Source: Lunularia cruciata (taxonomy: Eukaryota; Streptophyta; Marchantiopsida; Lunulariales; Lunulariaceae). From it: 64,000 nt of DNA. Position numbers and translations under genes: made by a program. The first letter of the stretch is position 1; each line of letters begins with the position of its first letter. The stretch spans positions 36,561,034 to 36,625,033 of the forward strand of contig OX419762.1 in NCBI GenBank assembly GCA_948567375.1, read 5' to 3'. This document shows, piece by piece, positions 47,491-59,070 of the stretch. The notes under the pieces are model-generated. The model did no database searches. It saw only the letters and a list, made by a program, of their open reading frames with translations, and was not told where the DNA came from.

Positions 47491-49520
47491 AGTGAATAAT
47501 ATCTAAGGCCTTAATCTCCTCCAAACTGGCCAAGTAATGGTAAATGACTGGCAAGTTTAAGGCAAGTTTAGGGCCTGAGAGTCCTTTAGTCTGCACGCAT
47601 CTCAATCGTGGGACAGTAAAGGGATTTAATTTTATTATTAGCTGCAAGTTGTTTAATGAAATGAAACCTGATAGTTATATGTTTAGTAAGCGCGTGGAAC
47701 TTCATAGAGTCCACAAGAGCAATTGCTGATTGGTTTTCACAATATATAACAGTTGAGTTAATATGTCAAACTTCAAGGCTTGTAACAAATGATGAATCCA
47801 TATCGCTTGAGAAACCGCATTAATCATTGCCATGTATTCCGACTCGGTGCTGGATAAAGCTGAAGACTTCTGTTGAGAAGATCCCCAACTGATGACATCG
47901 TGAGCCAAAATGAAACAGTAACCGGATGTAGACTTTTGCTGATCAATGTTTCTGGCCCAGTCAGCTTCACTAAATCCATAGAGAGGTTGAGGGATGTTGT
48001 CCCATTGATAACTAAGGTAGTAATTGGTGGAGCCTTTCAGATACCAAAATACATGTTTACATGCTTGAAATGTGAGTAGGACCTGGGTTCTGCATGTGTT
48101 GAGCAAGAGTGTTGACAGCAATTGCCATGTCTAGTCTCGTACAAATGCAAGCCCACTTAAGAGAACCAATGGCATTAACATATGCAAACTTAGAGCACTC
48201 CGCTGCTTCTTGACAAGTCTTGCGGCCATCTGCAACTGAAAGTTGTAGGCCTGGAAGCATTGGAGTTGAAACCGGTCTAGAATCTTGGAAACCATACTTA
48301 ACAAGTTTTTGTTGAAAGTAGAGTGGCCAAGAAATTTGCAGCCAGCCTTGAACTCAATCGTAAGTCATCTAGAGGCTGAGTAGGTGATGTACTTCATGGA
48401 GATCAGTCATCTAAAACCAGGAGCTGAGTTTGCTCTTGATGTGACTCATTAAGCCCAAACTGCTGCTTGTAATTAATATGTCATCAACATAAAGGTTGAG
48501 GATTGCAAACTCATTGGGAAGGTCATGTAGTACACCTTTTTCTCAGATTCAGAACTAGTGAAGTACAATGAAAGCAAAAAAACATCAATTACCTTGAACC
48601 ACTCACGAGAGGACTATTTGAGGCCATAAATATCTTTAGCAATTGACACAACAAACCTTTCTTTGGTGGAGAGACTCCCTATGGTACCATCATGTAAATC
48701 TCCTCATTGAGAAGACCATTCAAGAATGTAGTTTTCACATCTAATTGATGGACATGAAGTCCTAATTCCACCACCAAGGCCAAGATGAGTCTCAAAAATT
48801 GGATGCAAACTATCGTAGAGTAGATTTTGGGGTAGTCAATGCCTTCAACTTGGGAGAAACCTCTGGCCACCAAGCGGGCTTTGATTTGGCAATGGTTCTA
48901 TCAAGCTTGAGCTTCAACTTAAACACCTACTTACATGTGATTGTGTGAGACATGTAGGTAAGATGGTGAAGGTCCAAGTGCCATTAGCAACATGGGAGTT
49001 GAGTTTCTCCTCAATGGCAGCTTTGCCATTGTGGACCTTCTAGCAATCACATTGCCTACAAACATGTCTTTGGCACTATTGGAAGACCAAGTTAGATTGC
49101 TCCACAAGCACTCTTCCTAGATGGCTTGCACATCTTGAATACCAAGACAAACACATCATGACCATCTCGAAGGTCATCCAAAGGTAGTAGTTCCTTGTTT
49201 TCTTGTGTAGACCATTGTGGTTTTGGTGGTAGAGGCTGGATTGGTGAGGGAAAGGGCTCCTCTTGAAGGTCAATCAAAGGAGTGGGTACGTCTAGCTGCA
49301 GTAGTGAGGAGAGATGTTGTTGGTAGAGACGGCCACCTAGGTTTGTCACAATCTCTCTCTATGGCACAATAGCTCATTTTCCAATAAGGGTAGAGGGACC
49401 TATTTCAGATGAATGCCAAGTAGACATTGAGTGTCTGCCAAGGTAGTGTAAAAGTATGGATCCAATTGGAACTTTACATTTGTCTGTCCTAAGGAAGGTA
49501 GAAGGTGTCTTGAAGGATCT
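47491..49520 (-). mobile_element. copia element A, RNase H and reverse transcriptase part
   Basis: Minus-strand pol of a Ty1/copia element. RNase H is at about 47702-48121: an Asp-Trp-Ala block, Lys-Ser-Thr-Ser-Gly-Tyr, and Leu-Ser-Ser-Thr-Glu-Ser-Glu-Tyr. The reverse transcriptase is at about 48130-48960, with the catalytic Tyr-Val-Asp-Asp preserved at plus 48480-48491. Upstream in transcription order (49076-49520) is the Pro/Gln-rich linker that joins integrase to RT. Frameshifts and stops break it into at least four frames. It stops abruptly at 49520, where the gypsy insertion begins, and resumes at 56392. Confidence 0.88.
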
Positions 49521-49740
49521 TGTAACAATATGGAGTTTACAAATGAGTTAGTCAAGACTAATGAAGTAGCAAATAGGCCAAATTAGCCAAGAATTATAAG
49601 CATATTCTAGAAGCATCTAGGAAGCTACTTCATACCTTCCAAGTATCAGATAATGTGCATGCCAAGAGGTGACTTCTAAGAGGAAGCTTCTTGGGGAAGC
49701 TTCTTGAATAGCTTAGCTTGGATGCCAAGTAGGTAGCTTA
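49521..49740 (+). mobile_element. truncated outer gypsy LTR
   Basis: About 220 bp matching the first half of the LTRs at 50797 and 55915, including the GAAGCTTC-rich part. It ends within the LTR at roughly 49740, where unrelated sequence starts. Confidence 0.82.
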
Positions 49741-50690
49741 TTGCTCCATCTTAATTGCCATCTTACTTATAGCTCCATTTTAATCTCCAACAATAGGTTA
49801 AACATAACTAGGGTGCTTTAAAATCTTGTAATCATCCCGGTCTAACCTCAAACCTTAAAGAAAATCTGCCGGGGCTCCATCATAAACACACAAAATATTC
49901 AAGATGCCATCTCCTGCCAAAAGAATGTGTGCTTACAACCTCCATGGAATGATTCATATCCTCCAAAGCCCCAACAATGTTCCCCAATTGTGCTCTGCCA
50001 AGAACTCTATCCTTGCAAGCACAACATGATGGCAACAACTCTTACAATGCTAAAGCTTGGTGCCAAATACATGTGGAGTTTTTATATATTGGCTCACTTT
50101 CAGTAAACGGATTCAAAATACAGTACCATAGAGGGTGCTCTTATGTTCACCTAAAATAATTTTTGTGGATAGTGGAATGAATTCTTCATAAGTTTTGGAG
50201 GTAAAATTTAGGCAATCATTACATGAAAATCCTACTTCTATAAGTAAAATCTAGAGAGTAATTTGATTAAAAGCTGTAAGATTTGGAGGTAAGATTTAGG
50301 CAATCATTACTTGAAAATCCTGCTTCTATAAGTAAATTCTAGGGAGTAATTTGATTGAAAACCAATTGTACTTCTTCTCTCCCAGCCTTATCTAAGCCAA
50401 TTTTTACCAATAATAAGAACATACATCTAGGTAATAAATGATACATTTTTCCTTATGAATAGAGACAATGCTCATAAACAAACCAAAGTTCATATTTTAA
50501 GCCTTGTTGCTATGAGGCAACACATCAAATACTGATTTCAGTGACATCATAACCTCTAACTCAAAACCATATAGTGTTTAATACATATGTAAAACCATGG
50601 TCATCTAATTAAATGACAACAATGGCTGACATTCATCTCTACAAGGAACCCCAAGAAGGTGATAATAAATTAGTTTTGTGATAATCCAAA
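49741..50690. other. unassigned 0.95-kb segment inside the gypsy composite
   Basis: It matches neither the LTRs nor the internal gypsy sequence visible elsewhere in the window. It includes an 88-bp tandem duplication at 50194-50369. It may be a further insertion or a highly decayed part of the first tandem unit. Confidence 0.5.
50194..50369 (+). repeat. 88-bp tandem duplication, two copies
   Basis: Units starting TTTGGAGGTAARATTTAGGC at 50194 and 50282 (R is A in the first copy and G in the second). Copies differ at only a few positions. Confidence 0.88.
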
Positions 50691-50796
50691 AGCGCTTCCT
50701 CAAGCATTTCAAGAATATTCAAAATGCACAAAAAACCATCCAAGAGTTTGAAGATTTGATGGTGATGAGGACGTCAACAACTAGCATGAGAGAATA
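50690..50796 (+). mobile_element. 3' internal tail of a gypsy unit upstream of the middle LTR
   Basis: The stretch with AATGCACAAA, CCATC, GAGTTTGAAG and GGTGATGAGG matches, in order, the last 100 bp before the 3' LTR of copy 2 (about 55835-55914). Its position directly before a full LTR means that this LTR once served as the 3' LTR of another unit. Confidence 0.78.
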
Positions 50797-51268
50797 GGTA
50801 AAAATATGAAGTTTACAAATAAGTCAATCAAGACTAACAAAGTAGAACATAGGTCAAATTAGCCAAGAATTATAAAAACATTCTAGAAGCATCTAGGAAG
50901 CTACTTGGTACCTTCCAAGTGTCAAGTAATGTGTATGCCAAGTGGTGACTTCTAGGAGGAAGCTTCATGGCTAGCTGCACTTGCATGCCAAGAAGACAGC
51001 TCCTAGAAGAAAACTTCTTGGGAAACTTCCCAACTAGCTTAGCTTATATGCCAAGTAAGCGGCTTCTAGAAAGAAGCTTCTCGGTTAACCTAGCTTGTAC
51101 TCTAAAAAGATGGCTTTTAGGAAGCTTCACAAGAGCTTTGTATGTTCCCTATAAATACCAAAACCCAAGCTCATGCTAAGCATTCTAAGTTTCCCTCATT
51201 CAAGAGTCCTAATGTGATCTTTCACTCCAAATCTTCCATTCTACTATTTCTCTCGTCGGTCTTTTATA
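50797..51268 (+). mobile_element. 5' (middle) LTR of gypsy copy 2
   Basis: About 472 bp aligned with 55915-56391. It has TATA box CTATAAATA (51149-51157) and end TTTTATA. HSE-like words GAAGCTTC/TTCTAGAA occur at 50881, 50959, 51064, 51073 and 51121. It is followed after one base by the primer-binding site. Confidence 0.87.
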
Positions 51269-51269
51269 T

Positions 51270-51281
51270 TGGTATCAGACC
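51270..51281 (+). promoter_or_regulatory. primer-binding site of gypsy copy 2 (initiator tRNA-Met type)
   Basis: TGGTATCAGACC one base after the LTR end. Plant LTR elements commonly use TGGTATCAGAGC, complementary to the 3' end of initiator tRNA-Met; this copy differs at one base. Confidence 0.8.
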
Positions 51282-51535
51282 AAGAATGGGATGGATGGAA
51301 TTTATGGACCACCAAATCCATTTCCACCAAACCATTGGAGTTTTAGTGTCCATGTACTACCCAAGTATCATTTCATGTAGTTCATTATTGTATACTTTAA
51401 GCAGTTTTTTTTGAATGTGATCACCTTGTTTGATGAACCTTTGGTACTTCCAATTGTAACTTATGGAGAATGGTGGATGTGTTGCATCTATATGTAAACT
51501 TAGATAATTTTAAGTTGTTTGATAGAGTAGTAGTC

Positions 51536-52420
51536 ATGATGGCAATGCTTGAAATTATCATTGCTATGCAATAAAAAATTGAGCACCTTACTTGATTGTT
51601 TGAAGACAAGACCATCAATGACAAGAACATGTAGAGAGAGCACCATTTTTAGGAGAGGAGCAAATCTAATTTCCAAAACCCAAGGTATTTGAAGGCAAGG
51701 ATCTCTTTGGCACAATGGAGAATTTGGTGTTTGATTGAAAATGTTATTTTGAAGCTACAAATCTTCAAGATGAATGGAGATAGATTTTCTTGGCTTCAAG
51801 CCAATTGGATAGGTTGTAAAGCTATGGTGACAATTTGATGTGGAGTGAGCTAAATAAAAAATTTTTGTACCCATCTTGACATGGGAAGGATTCAAGAGTG
51901 CAAGAATTGGACAATTCCAAGCTATAAATGTCACATGAGTTGCACAAGATAGATTAGCAAAATTGAAGCAAATTGGTTTAGTAAGAAACTGAATCATTCA
52001 ATTCCAAAACACCAAAATGAAAATTCCAAATATACTAGAAGGTGAAGCACTAGATCAATTTGTGAGGGGTTTAAAGTCATGTACCAAGTTGGAAGTGATA
52101 ATGTGGGAACCCAAGCACTTAGAGGAAGTCATGTCGTTGGCTGGGTGCTTTGATTCCTGAGTTGCAACAACTTGTTCTTGACCTCAACTTTCACAGAACT
52201 TACCAACACATTACACAAAAGTGGAGGAGCTAACACCAATTTTTGAGATTGATGCTATCCAATGGAGATTCCTTGGCACTATAGACAGAGAAAGAATGTG
52301 ATAAAAAATAGTGGTTTCTTTTATTGTTGCCAAATTAGACATTGTATTATTAAATGTCTATCCAAGAATATACAATCTCAACAAATCACACAAATGGAGT
52401 TTGTGGAGCATGATGATTAA
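51536..52420 (+). pseudogene. gag of gypsy copy 2, broken
   Basis: Runs parallel to the copy 1 gag but with more stops and small indels. The zinc knuckle at 52316-52357 has lost its first Cys (Phe instead), while the other Cys and His positions remain. The Trp codon near 52261 is intact here, where copy 1 has a stop. Confidence 0.8.
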
Positions 52421-52479
52421 GGAAACAAAGAATCCCAATAGGAGAATTTGAGCCATCTATTGGGATTGAAGGCTTGCTC

Positions 52480-52870
52480 TATGCAAGTTTACTTCACTTG
52501 CAAAGTATGATATTTAATGATGGTTGTAGGATTTTAGTTGATTCTAGAAGTTCAAGGAATTTTATGTCGTTGCAATTAGCAAAGGAATAAGGTATTTGGA
52601 TCAAAACTAGTAATTGAAAGTAGATTGATGATGGCAGATGGTAAAAAAGGTTATGCCTTTTGTACCTCACATCCTATTACATTCAAGATTAGGAGGAGTA
52701 TTTGGAGTGTATGAGGTTTGTAATGGCACCTCTACACTATGATGTCATTCTAGGTTTGTCTTGGCTTGAATGTCATAAGGTCTAATTTGATTGGATCTCA
52801 AGATAAATTCAAGTACACACCAAGGTAAGAATAATTGATTAGGTTATCTTTGCACCTTTGAGTAAGAAAC
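52480..52870 (+). pseudogene. protease region of gypsy copy 2
   Basis: The catalytic motif near 52540-52551 reads Asp-Ser-Arg-Ser; the Gly of copy 1's Asp-Ser-Gly-Ser is replaced by Arg. Frame breaks follow within 100 bp. Same position and flanks as the copy 1 protease. Confidence 0.7.
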
Positions 52871-53017
52871 CTAAGAATAGTCAATCCTAAGATGGGAAGT
52901 TTATCAATAAAGTAGCCATAGAGCAAGCTTTGGAGGAAGATATTCTTATTTTTTTATTGTGTGTATCAAGCCAATTGTGCATGGAGAATCTGATGAGAAC
53001 TAGAAACTTATCAAGCA

Positions 53018-53850
53018 ATGGTTGATAAAATAGTTCAAAAGTTTGCAGATGTGTTTTTGGATGATTTGTCAAAAAGATTACCTTTGAATCATGGTATGCT
53101 TTTCAAGATTGAGTTATTTATAGGAAGTAATCTAATGAATAGACCAATCTATTGGCTCTTATCAAACAAGTTGGAAGAGCTTCAAACAAGACTGATGGAG
53201 TTTTTGGAGAAGGATTTCATACAATATAGTACATCTCATTGGGAAACACCGGTACTATTTGTCCCAAAGGAGGGGGGACTTTGCTTATGTATTGATTGCC
53301 ATGGCCTCAATAAAAAAATTGTGATGAATGCATATCTTTTGTCTCAAATTGATGACTTGCTAGATCAATTGAGTGGAGCACAATAATTCTCCAAGTTGGA
53401 TCTTTAAAGTAGTTATTGGTTGATTCTCATTTGATAGGGAGGATGTGCAATAGATTACCTTTTGCACAAGGTATGGGTATTTTGAATGGAAAGTTATACT
53501 ATTTGGGCTCACTAATGCTCTGATGGTCTTCATGGATCAGATGCACCCAATGTTAGGTGGGCTATTGGATTGGTAAGTGATGGTATTCTTGGATGATATT
53601 TTAATCTATAGCAAGATGAAGATAAAACATATGAATCATGTGCAAGAAATCCTAAGATGACTAAGGTAAATGGAAGTTTTATTGCAAGAGGTCAAAGTGT
53701 GTCATTTGGCAAAAGGAAGTTACCTTCTTGGGTCATAATGTCCCGATAGAGGGGATCAAGATGGAAGAGGAGAAAATCAAGGCTGTTATTGATTGGCCTA
53801 CTCTAAAGGGTGCCATAGAAGTACGGGTATTTAATGAATTGGCAAGTGTT
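53018..53850 (+). pseudogene. reverse transcriptase of gypsy copy 2
   Basis: An open frame of 122 codons (53018-53386) covers the finger region and stops at TAA just before the Lys-Leu-Asp-Leu block. The catalytic Phe-Leu-Asp-Asp at 53586-53597 is intact, and several stops and frame changes lie in between. The thumb block near 53700-53850 is in a different frame. Confidence 0.86.
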
Positions 53851-53994
53851 TATTGATGGTTCATCCACTACTATGCTCATGTGACCGCACCATTGATTGA
53901 TCTCTTAGAGAAGACCTTAAACTTTCACTGGACCACCAAGCACAAAGAAGCATTCCAAAAGTTGAAACATATGGTGTCTTTAAGACCATCTTCA

Positions 53995-54370
53995 ACCATA
54001 GAATCCTCAATTACCTTGTGTGGTTGATTTTGATGCTTCTAACTTTGCCATCAAAGTTATGTTACAACAAGAAATTTCTAGATGGGTTACATCCCATTGT
54101 CTTCATGTGTCACCAACTAAACACTATAGAAAGAAATTACTCTACTCAAGGTCAAAACAACTAGCAATGGTATATGCCACCAAGGTATGGAGGCATTATC
54201 TATTGGAGAAACAAGCAATCATGAAAATTGATCATAAACCCTTATTGCAAACATTAATTTTGTAGCACATGAAGAGTCAACACCATTGTTAGAAGGAACA
54301 ACTATAGTTTTTTGACATCAAACTTGAGTACAAACTAGGTTCCATGTCATACTTGATGCCTTATCACAAT
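53995..54370 (+). pseudogene. RNase H of gypsy copy 2
   Basis: Better preserved than in copy 1: 54020-54265 is open, with Val-Asp-Phe-Asp-Ala-Ser at the start, a Tyr-Ala-Thr-Lys-Val-Trp-Arg-His block and Asp-His-Lys-Pro-Leu near its end. It lacks the local rearrangement of copy 1. It ends at a stop before the tether to integrase. Confidence 0.8.
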
Positions 54371-54479
54371 GACCTTGTTTGAAAACTCTTCCTCTTATTA
54401 TGCTGAAAATAACGATAATGTCAATTGACTCAAAAGTCCAAATTGAGTTTAGGACCACTTTACGACAAGAATCCTTTTT

Positions 54480-55400
54480 TCAAATGGTACAAGGTTTTCT
54501 TACAATACACAATAGGAATACAACACATTCTCCTTCATGGAAAAGCTTCTATTCTATGAGAATTGGATTTATGTTCCAACCAAGGGTGATCTACAACTTG
54601 TGCATCTTCAAGAAGCCCATTACTTACCAATTGTTGGTCACATAGACGTGAACAAGACCTTGGGTACCTGATAACACCAAAGGAGGTTGCCCAACATGGC
54701 ACGGGATGTTCAAGATTTTTGACCAATCTTGTGAGAGCTGCCAATGCAACAAGGCTAACAACCAAAAACCAAGTGGACTCCTTCAACCACTTCCCATCCC
54801 ATCTACTCAATAGAAACACGTAATCTTAGATCTCATCATATCTTTGCCAAGACAAAGCAAGGTCACACAACAATTGTGGTTGTTGATAAGCTTAGTAAGC
54901 AAATCTATTTAGCACCAACCTTTAATACAATGGATGCTCCAATATTGGCCTAGATTTACTTCTATAATGTCTACAAGCATCATGGGATGTCTCATGTACT
55001 CGTGTCCGACCTGATTGTTGTTTCACCAGAAAATTTTAGCAAGCACTTTTCTACCTATTCAGCACCAAGCTTGCTTTATCCACAACCTATCATCCTCAAA
55101 TTGATGGACAAACCAAACATGCAAATAACATCTTCAAAGATATACTTCATACCTTTGTCAATGTTCACCATACCAATTGGGATGAATGTCTTGCAGTTGC
55201 TGAGTTTGCCTATAATAATTCCAAATAAGCAAGCACTAGATTCTCTATCTTCTTCCTTAATTTTGGCCAAGACCCACTTGTTCCACATTACTTTCTCACT
55301 CCTCCTCCATCTCATGTCCCTCATACTTTCACCTTCTTGATCACAATATCCCAATCCTTACAACAAGTTAATGTCATCTCCTTGTTGCTCAAAATCATCA
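54480..55400 (+). pseudogene. integrase of gypsy copy 2, catalytic Glu lost
   Basis: HHCC and DDE core recognisable, but divided by frameshifts near 54700, 54840 and 55020. The final catalytic block reads Gly-Gln-Thr-Lys (near 55106-55117) where copy 1 has Gly-Gln-Thr-Glu, a G-to-A change. This copy would be catalytically dead even if the frame were open. Confidence 0.83.
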
Positions 55401-55713
55401 AAAACAATACGTAGACCAATGTTGTCATGATCTCACTTTTCAACTTGGAGACAAGGTCATGCTTTCTTCTTGGAATTTACCCTTCCCACTTAATACCCAA
55501 TTTTGTAAACTTGCTCCTAATTGGATAGGCCCATTTGATATCACTCAAATCCTTTCTTTAACTGCTTATCAACTTGCCTTGCCTTGTCATATGCAAATCT
55601 ACCTTGTATTTCATGTTTCCAAGTTGAAGCCCTTTGTTTCTAATCCATTTTTCTTTTCTTCTCATGTCCAAGTCCCTCCTCCTCCTATCCCTATCAACGA
55701 TCATGAGGAGTAT

Positions 55714-55875
55714 GAATTTGATTGTATCCTTGTATGTTGCTACATTTAACATGACCACCAATAACATATTGAGTACAAAGTCCTTTGGAAAGGGTATCCA
55801 CTTCATGATGCCACTTGGGAGTCTCTTTCTTATCTCAAAAATGCACAAATAGCCATCTAGGAGTTTGAAGCTTCC
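55714..55875 (+). pseudogene. chromodomain-like C-terminus of gypsy copy 2
   Basis: Glu-Tyr-Lys-Val-Leu-Trp-Lys-Gly-Tyr-Pro followed by Ala-Thr-Trp-Glu, matching the module in copy 1. A TAA near 55748 and a TAG near 55858 interrupt it. A purine tract GGTGGGAGAA (about 55903-55912) follows and primes the 3' LTR. Confidence 0.7.
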
Positions 55876-55914
55876 ATGGTGATGAGGGCATCACCAACTA
55901 ACGGTGGGAGAATA

Positions 55915-56391
55915 TATAACAATATGAAGTTTACAAACAAGTCAATCAAGACTAATGAAGTAGAAATTAGGCCAAATTAGCCAAGAATTATAAGAATATT
56001 ATAGAAGCATCTAGGAAGCTACTTGGTACCTTCCAAGTATTGGATGATGTGCATGCAAAGTGGTGATTTCTTGCTTGCATGCCAAGTTGGAAGCTTTTGG
56101 AAGGAAGCTTCTTAGGAAGCTTCTTGGGAAGCTTCTTGACTAGCTTAGCTTGCATGCCAAGTAGGCAAGCAACTTCTAGAGAGAATTTTCTATGGAAGCT
56201 TCCAGTTAGCTTAGCTTGCACTATAAGAAGACAATTTCTAAAAAACTCCTTGAGAAGCTTCTCAATAGCCTCCTATAAATACCAAAGACCAAGCTCATGC
56301 TAGGCATTTGGAGTTTCCTTCATTCAAGAGTCCCAATGTGATCTTTCACTCTGATTTTCCATTCTCCTATTTCTCTCCTTAATCTTTTATA
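55915..56391 (+). mobile_element. 3' LTR of gypsy copy 2
   Basis: 477 bp, aligned end to end with 50797-51268. Three GAAGCTTC words spaced exactly 12 bp apart (56104, 56116, 56128) form a local 12-bp tandem repeat not seen in this form in the 5' LTR. A TATA-like CTATAAATA lies near 56273. Confidence 0.87.
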
Positions 56392-57590
56392 GGTCTACTC
56401 TTGGAACACAACATCACAAGACAAAAAAACATATATATCCTTCTTTTGCTACACCTTTTAACCTTTTCTTTTGGCATGTTAGCCAAGTTGCTTGCATTCC
56501 AATGATTGTTCATCAAGCTTGCCTCACAGCTCCTCCAAGATTTGTGCAAAACATGTAGAGCAAAAAATCCATAAGTAAGAAATATTAGGCTTAAGCCTTG
56601 TCCATAACTCAAATGGAGTTTTCTCTTGCAGGATAGCCTTCATAAGACATGTATTCTATAAATAAGTAGCACACATGATAGCTTCACCCCAATAGGGATT
56701 GGACAACTTTGCTTCAAAGAGCATGCAACATGTTGTGTCAAACAAAGTCCTGTTTATGCATTAAGCAACACCGTTTTACTAAGGATGTAAGTGGTCATAA
56801 GTTGCCACTAAATGCCATGTTGTTCCAAAGAGGATCTGAAGTCACCACTAAGGTACTCACCACCTTTGTCCAATTGTAGAACTTTTATCTTTCTCTTGGT
56901 TTGACATTCAGCACACACATGATATCACTAAAACACCTCAAAAAAATCACTCTTATGTCACAACACATGGACAATTGTGTAATTGGAAGAACCATCAATT
57001 AGGGTCACGGAATACTCAAATTGGAAAATGTATGGTGTGCAATCCACCCACTTAGATCAGAGTGGATGGGTTCCAAAGGTTTAGTTGCTCTAGATATAGC
57101 CCGCTTAGGAAATTTAGTTTGGGCATGTTTACCCAACAGGCAAGTAGAGCAAGTGTGATAGGACTTTTCAAAGGTTAAAATCCTTGATAGACCAATGCTT
57201 GTTAATTGTTTCTATCTTTGGGTGCTGATGTGACCCAAATGGCGGTGCAAGAGATGGGTGTTCTTGACCTGAATGGTTAATAATGCACAAGGAGACAAAA
57301 AAATGTAAAGGTTTTTGCATAGTACAATAAGACACTTGCTTTTAGCAAGCTTGCAACAAGTATCAAGAACAAGATCCAACAAATCCAATGGATCTGGGAC
57401 CTGTCATCTGGAGATCCCATTGAGAGGGAAGTTGGGGAGAAGCCAATGCTTGACCAAGTGAGTCTCAAAGTATGATTGTAGCAAGCCATTAGGGATTTAG
57501 TGAGGTTACTGATATTGGCAATTCTAAATTTTCTTCTTGCCAGAATGCAGTCAAGATGGAGTAGCCTTTGAGGTGAAGCTACTTTTCAAG
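56392..57590 (-). mobile_element. copia element A, integrase and protease-side part (right of the gypsy insertion)
   Basis: Continuation of copia A on the minus strand. The integrase C-terminal block lies near 56400-56560. The catalytic core lies near 56780-57060 (an Asp in Thr-Leu-Ile-Asp-Gly-Ser, then Leu-Asp-Lys-Gly-Gly-Glu-Tyr). The GAG-pre-integrase region lies near 57150-57500. It aligns with copia B 59435-60610 until about 57588, where it breaks off. A's gag and 5' LTR are missing. Confidence 0.83.
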
Positions 57591-57599
57591 AGTCTTGGT

Positions 57600-58310
57600 G
57601 CAATCTACAACTGAAAGTTGTTGGCCTAAAAGCATTGGAGTTGAAACCGATCTAGAAGCTTGGAAACCATACTCAATAAGTTTTTGTTGAAAGTAGAGTG
57701 GCTGAGAAATTTGTAGACAACCTTGAACTTTGTTATACATCACTTGGAGGCTGAGTAGGTGATGTACTTTGTGGAGATCAGTCATCTGACACCAAGAGCT
57801 GAGTTTGCACTTAATGTGACTCATTAAGCCCAAACTACTGCTTGTAATTAATATGTCATCAACATTAAGGCCGAGGATTGTAAACTCATTGGAAAGGTCC
57901 ATGCAATATAGATTTTTGTCCACTTTAGAACTAGTGAAGCCCAACGAGAGCCAAAAAACATTGATTACCTTGAACCATCCATGGGATGACTGTTTGAGGC
58001 CATAAAGTATCTTCAGAAGTAGACACAACAAACCTTTCTTTGGTGGAAAGACTATCTTTGGCACCATCAAGTAAATCTCCTCAATGAGCCACTCAAGAAT
58101 GTGGTTTTCACATCTAATTGATGGACATGAAGTCCAAATTGCACCGCCAAGGCTTGGATGAGTCTCATAGATTGGATGCAAACTATTGGAGTAGATTTGG
58201 GTGTTGTCAATGCCTGTAATTTGGAAGAAACCTCTGGCCACCAAGCGGGCCTTGAGTTTGGCAATGGTTCCATCAAGCTTGGGCTTCAACTTAAACACCC
58301 ACTTACATGT
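57600..58310 (-). pseudogene. reverse transcriptase of copia B
   Basis: Longest surviving pol frame (57579-58298, 239 codons). Recognisable blocks are Leu-Val-Ala-Arg-Gly-Phe, the Leu-Asp-Val-Lys-Thr-Thr-Phe-Leu region (in a neighbouring frame), Tyr-Gly-Leu-Lys-Gln-Ser and Asp-Asp-Ile-Leu. The catalytic motif reads Asn-Val-Asp-Asp at plus 57855-57866, with Tyr replaced by Asn, whereas copia A keeps Tyr-Val-Asp-Asp. Confidence 0.85.
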
Positions 58311-59070
58311 GATTGCCTATCTATGAGTAGATAAGATGATGAAGGTCCAAGTGCCATTAGCAACATGGGACTTGACCTTGTCCTCAATGGCAGCTTGCCA
58401 TTGTGGAGCTCCTAGCAAATCACATTGCTTGCAAGTATGTCTTTAGCTCCATTGAAAGACCAAGTGAGATCATTGCAAAAGCACTCTTCCTAAATGGCTT
58501 ACACATTTTGAATACCAAGACAGATGCATCATGACCCTCTCGGAGGTCATGCAAAGGTGGTAGTCCTTTGTTTTCTCATGTCGACCATTGTGGTTTTGGT
58601 GGTGTGAGCTGGACTGGTGAGGGATAGGGGTCCTCCTGAAGGTAAATCAAAGGAGTGGGCTTGTCCAATTGCGGTGGTGAGGAGAGATGTTGTTGGTGAA
58701 GATGGCTGACTAGGTTTGTCATGGTCTCTCTCTATGGCATAATAGCTCATTTTCAAGTATGAGTAGAGGGACCGACTTCACATGAATATTGAGGAGACAT
58801 TGAGTGTCTACCAAGGTGCAACATAAGGTTGAGTCCAAAAGCTAGATCAATAATATCTCAATTAGTGGGACTATAGAATGGCTGATCTTGAAACGTATCC
58901 ATGCCTTTGGCATTATCAAACCCGTCAGTGGTTGGAAACTCTATGTCAACAAGAGATACTCCAAGAGGTGGAGATAGAAGATCCTCAGGACATGGTGGAG
59001 TCACTATAGATACTACTAAATCAAGTAGCTACTTAGGTAGATAACAACATGTATGCCTAATGGGAGTAGA

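Larger units (their letters stand above)
49521..56391 (+). mobile_element. composite Ty3/gypsy chromovirus insertion (copy 2) inside copia A
   Basis: Boundaries: TGTAAC at 49521 and TTTTATA at 56391, flanked by GATCT (49516-49520) and GGTCT (56392-56396), a 5-bp target duplication with one later change. Inside are a truncated LTR (49521-49740), about 0.95 kb of unassigned DNA, a short 3' internal tail (50690-50796), a full LTR (50797-51268), a full-length internal region (51269-55914) and a full LTR (55915-56391). All three LTRs point the same way. The uninterrupted equivalent of the insertion site is present in copia B near 59415-59440. Confidence 0.88.
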
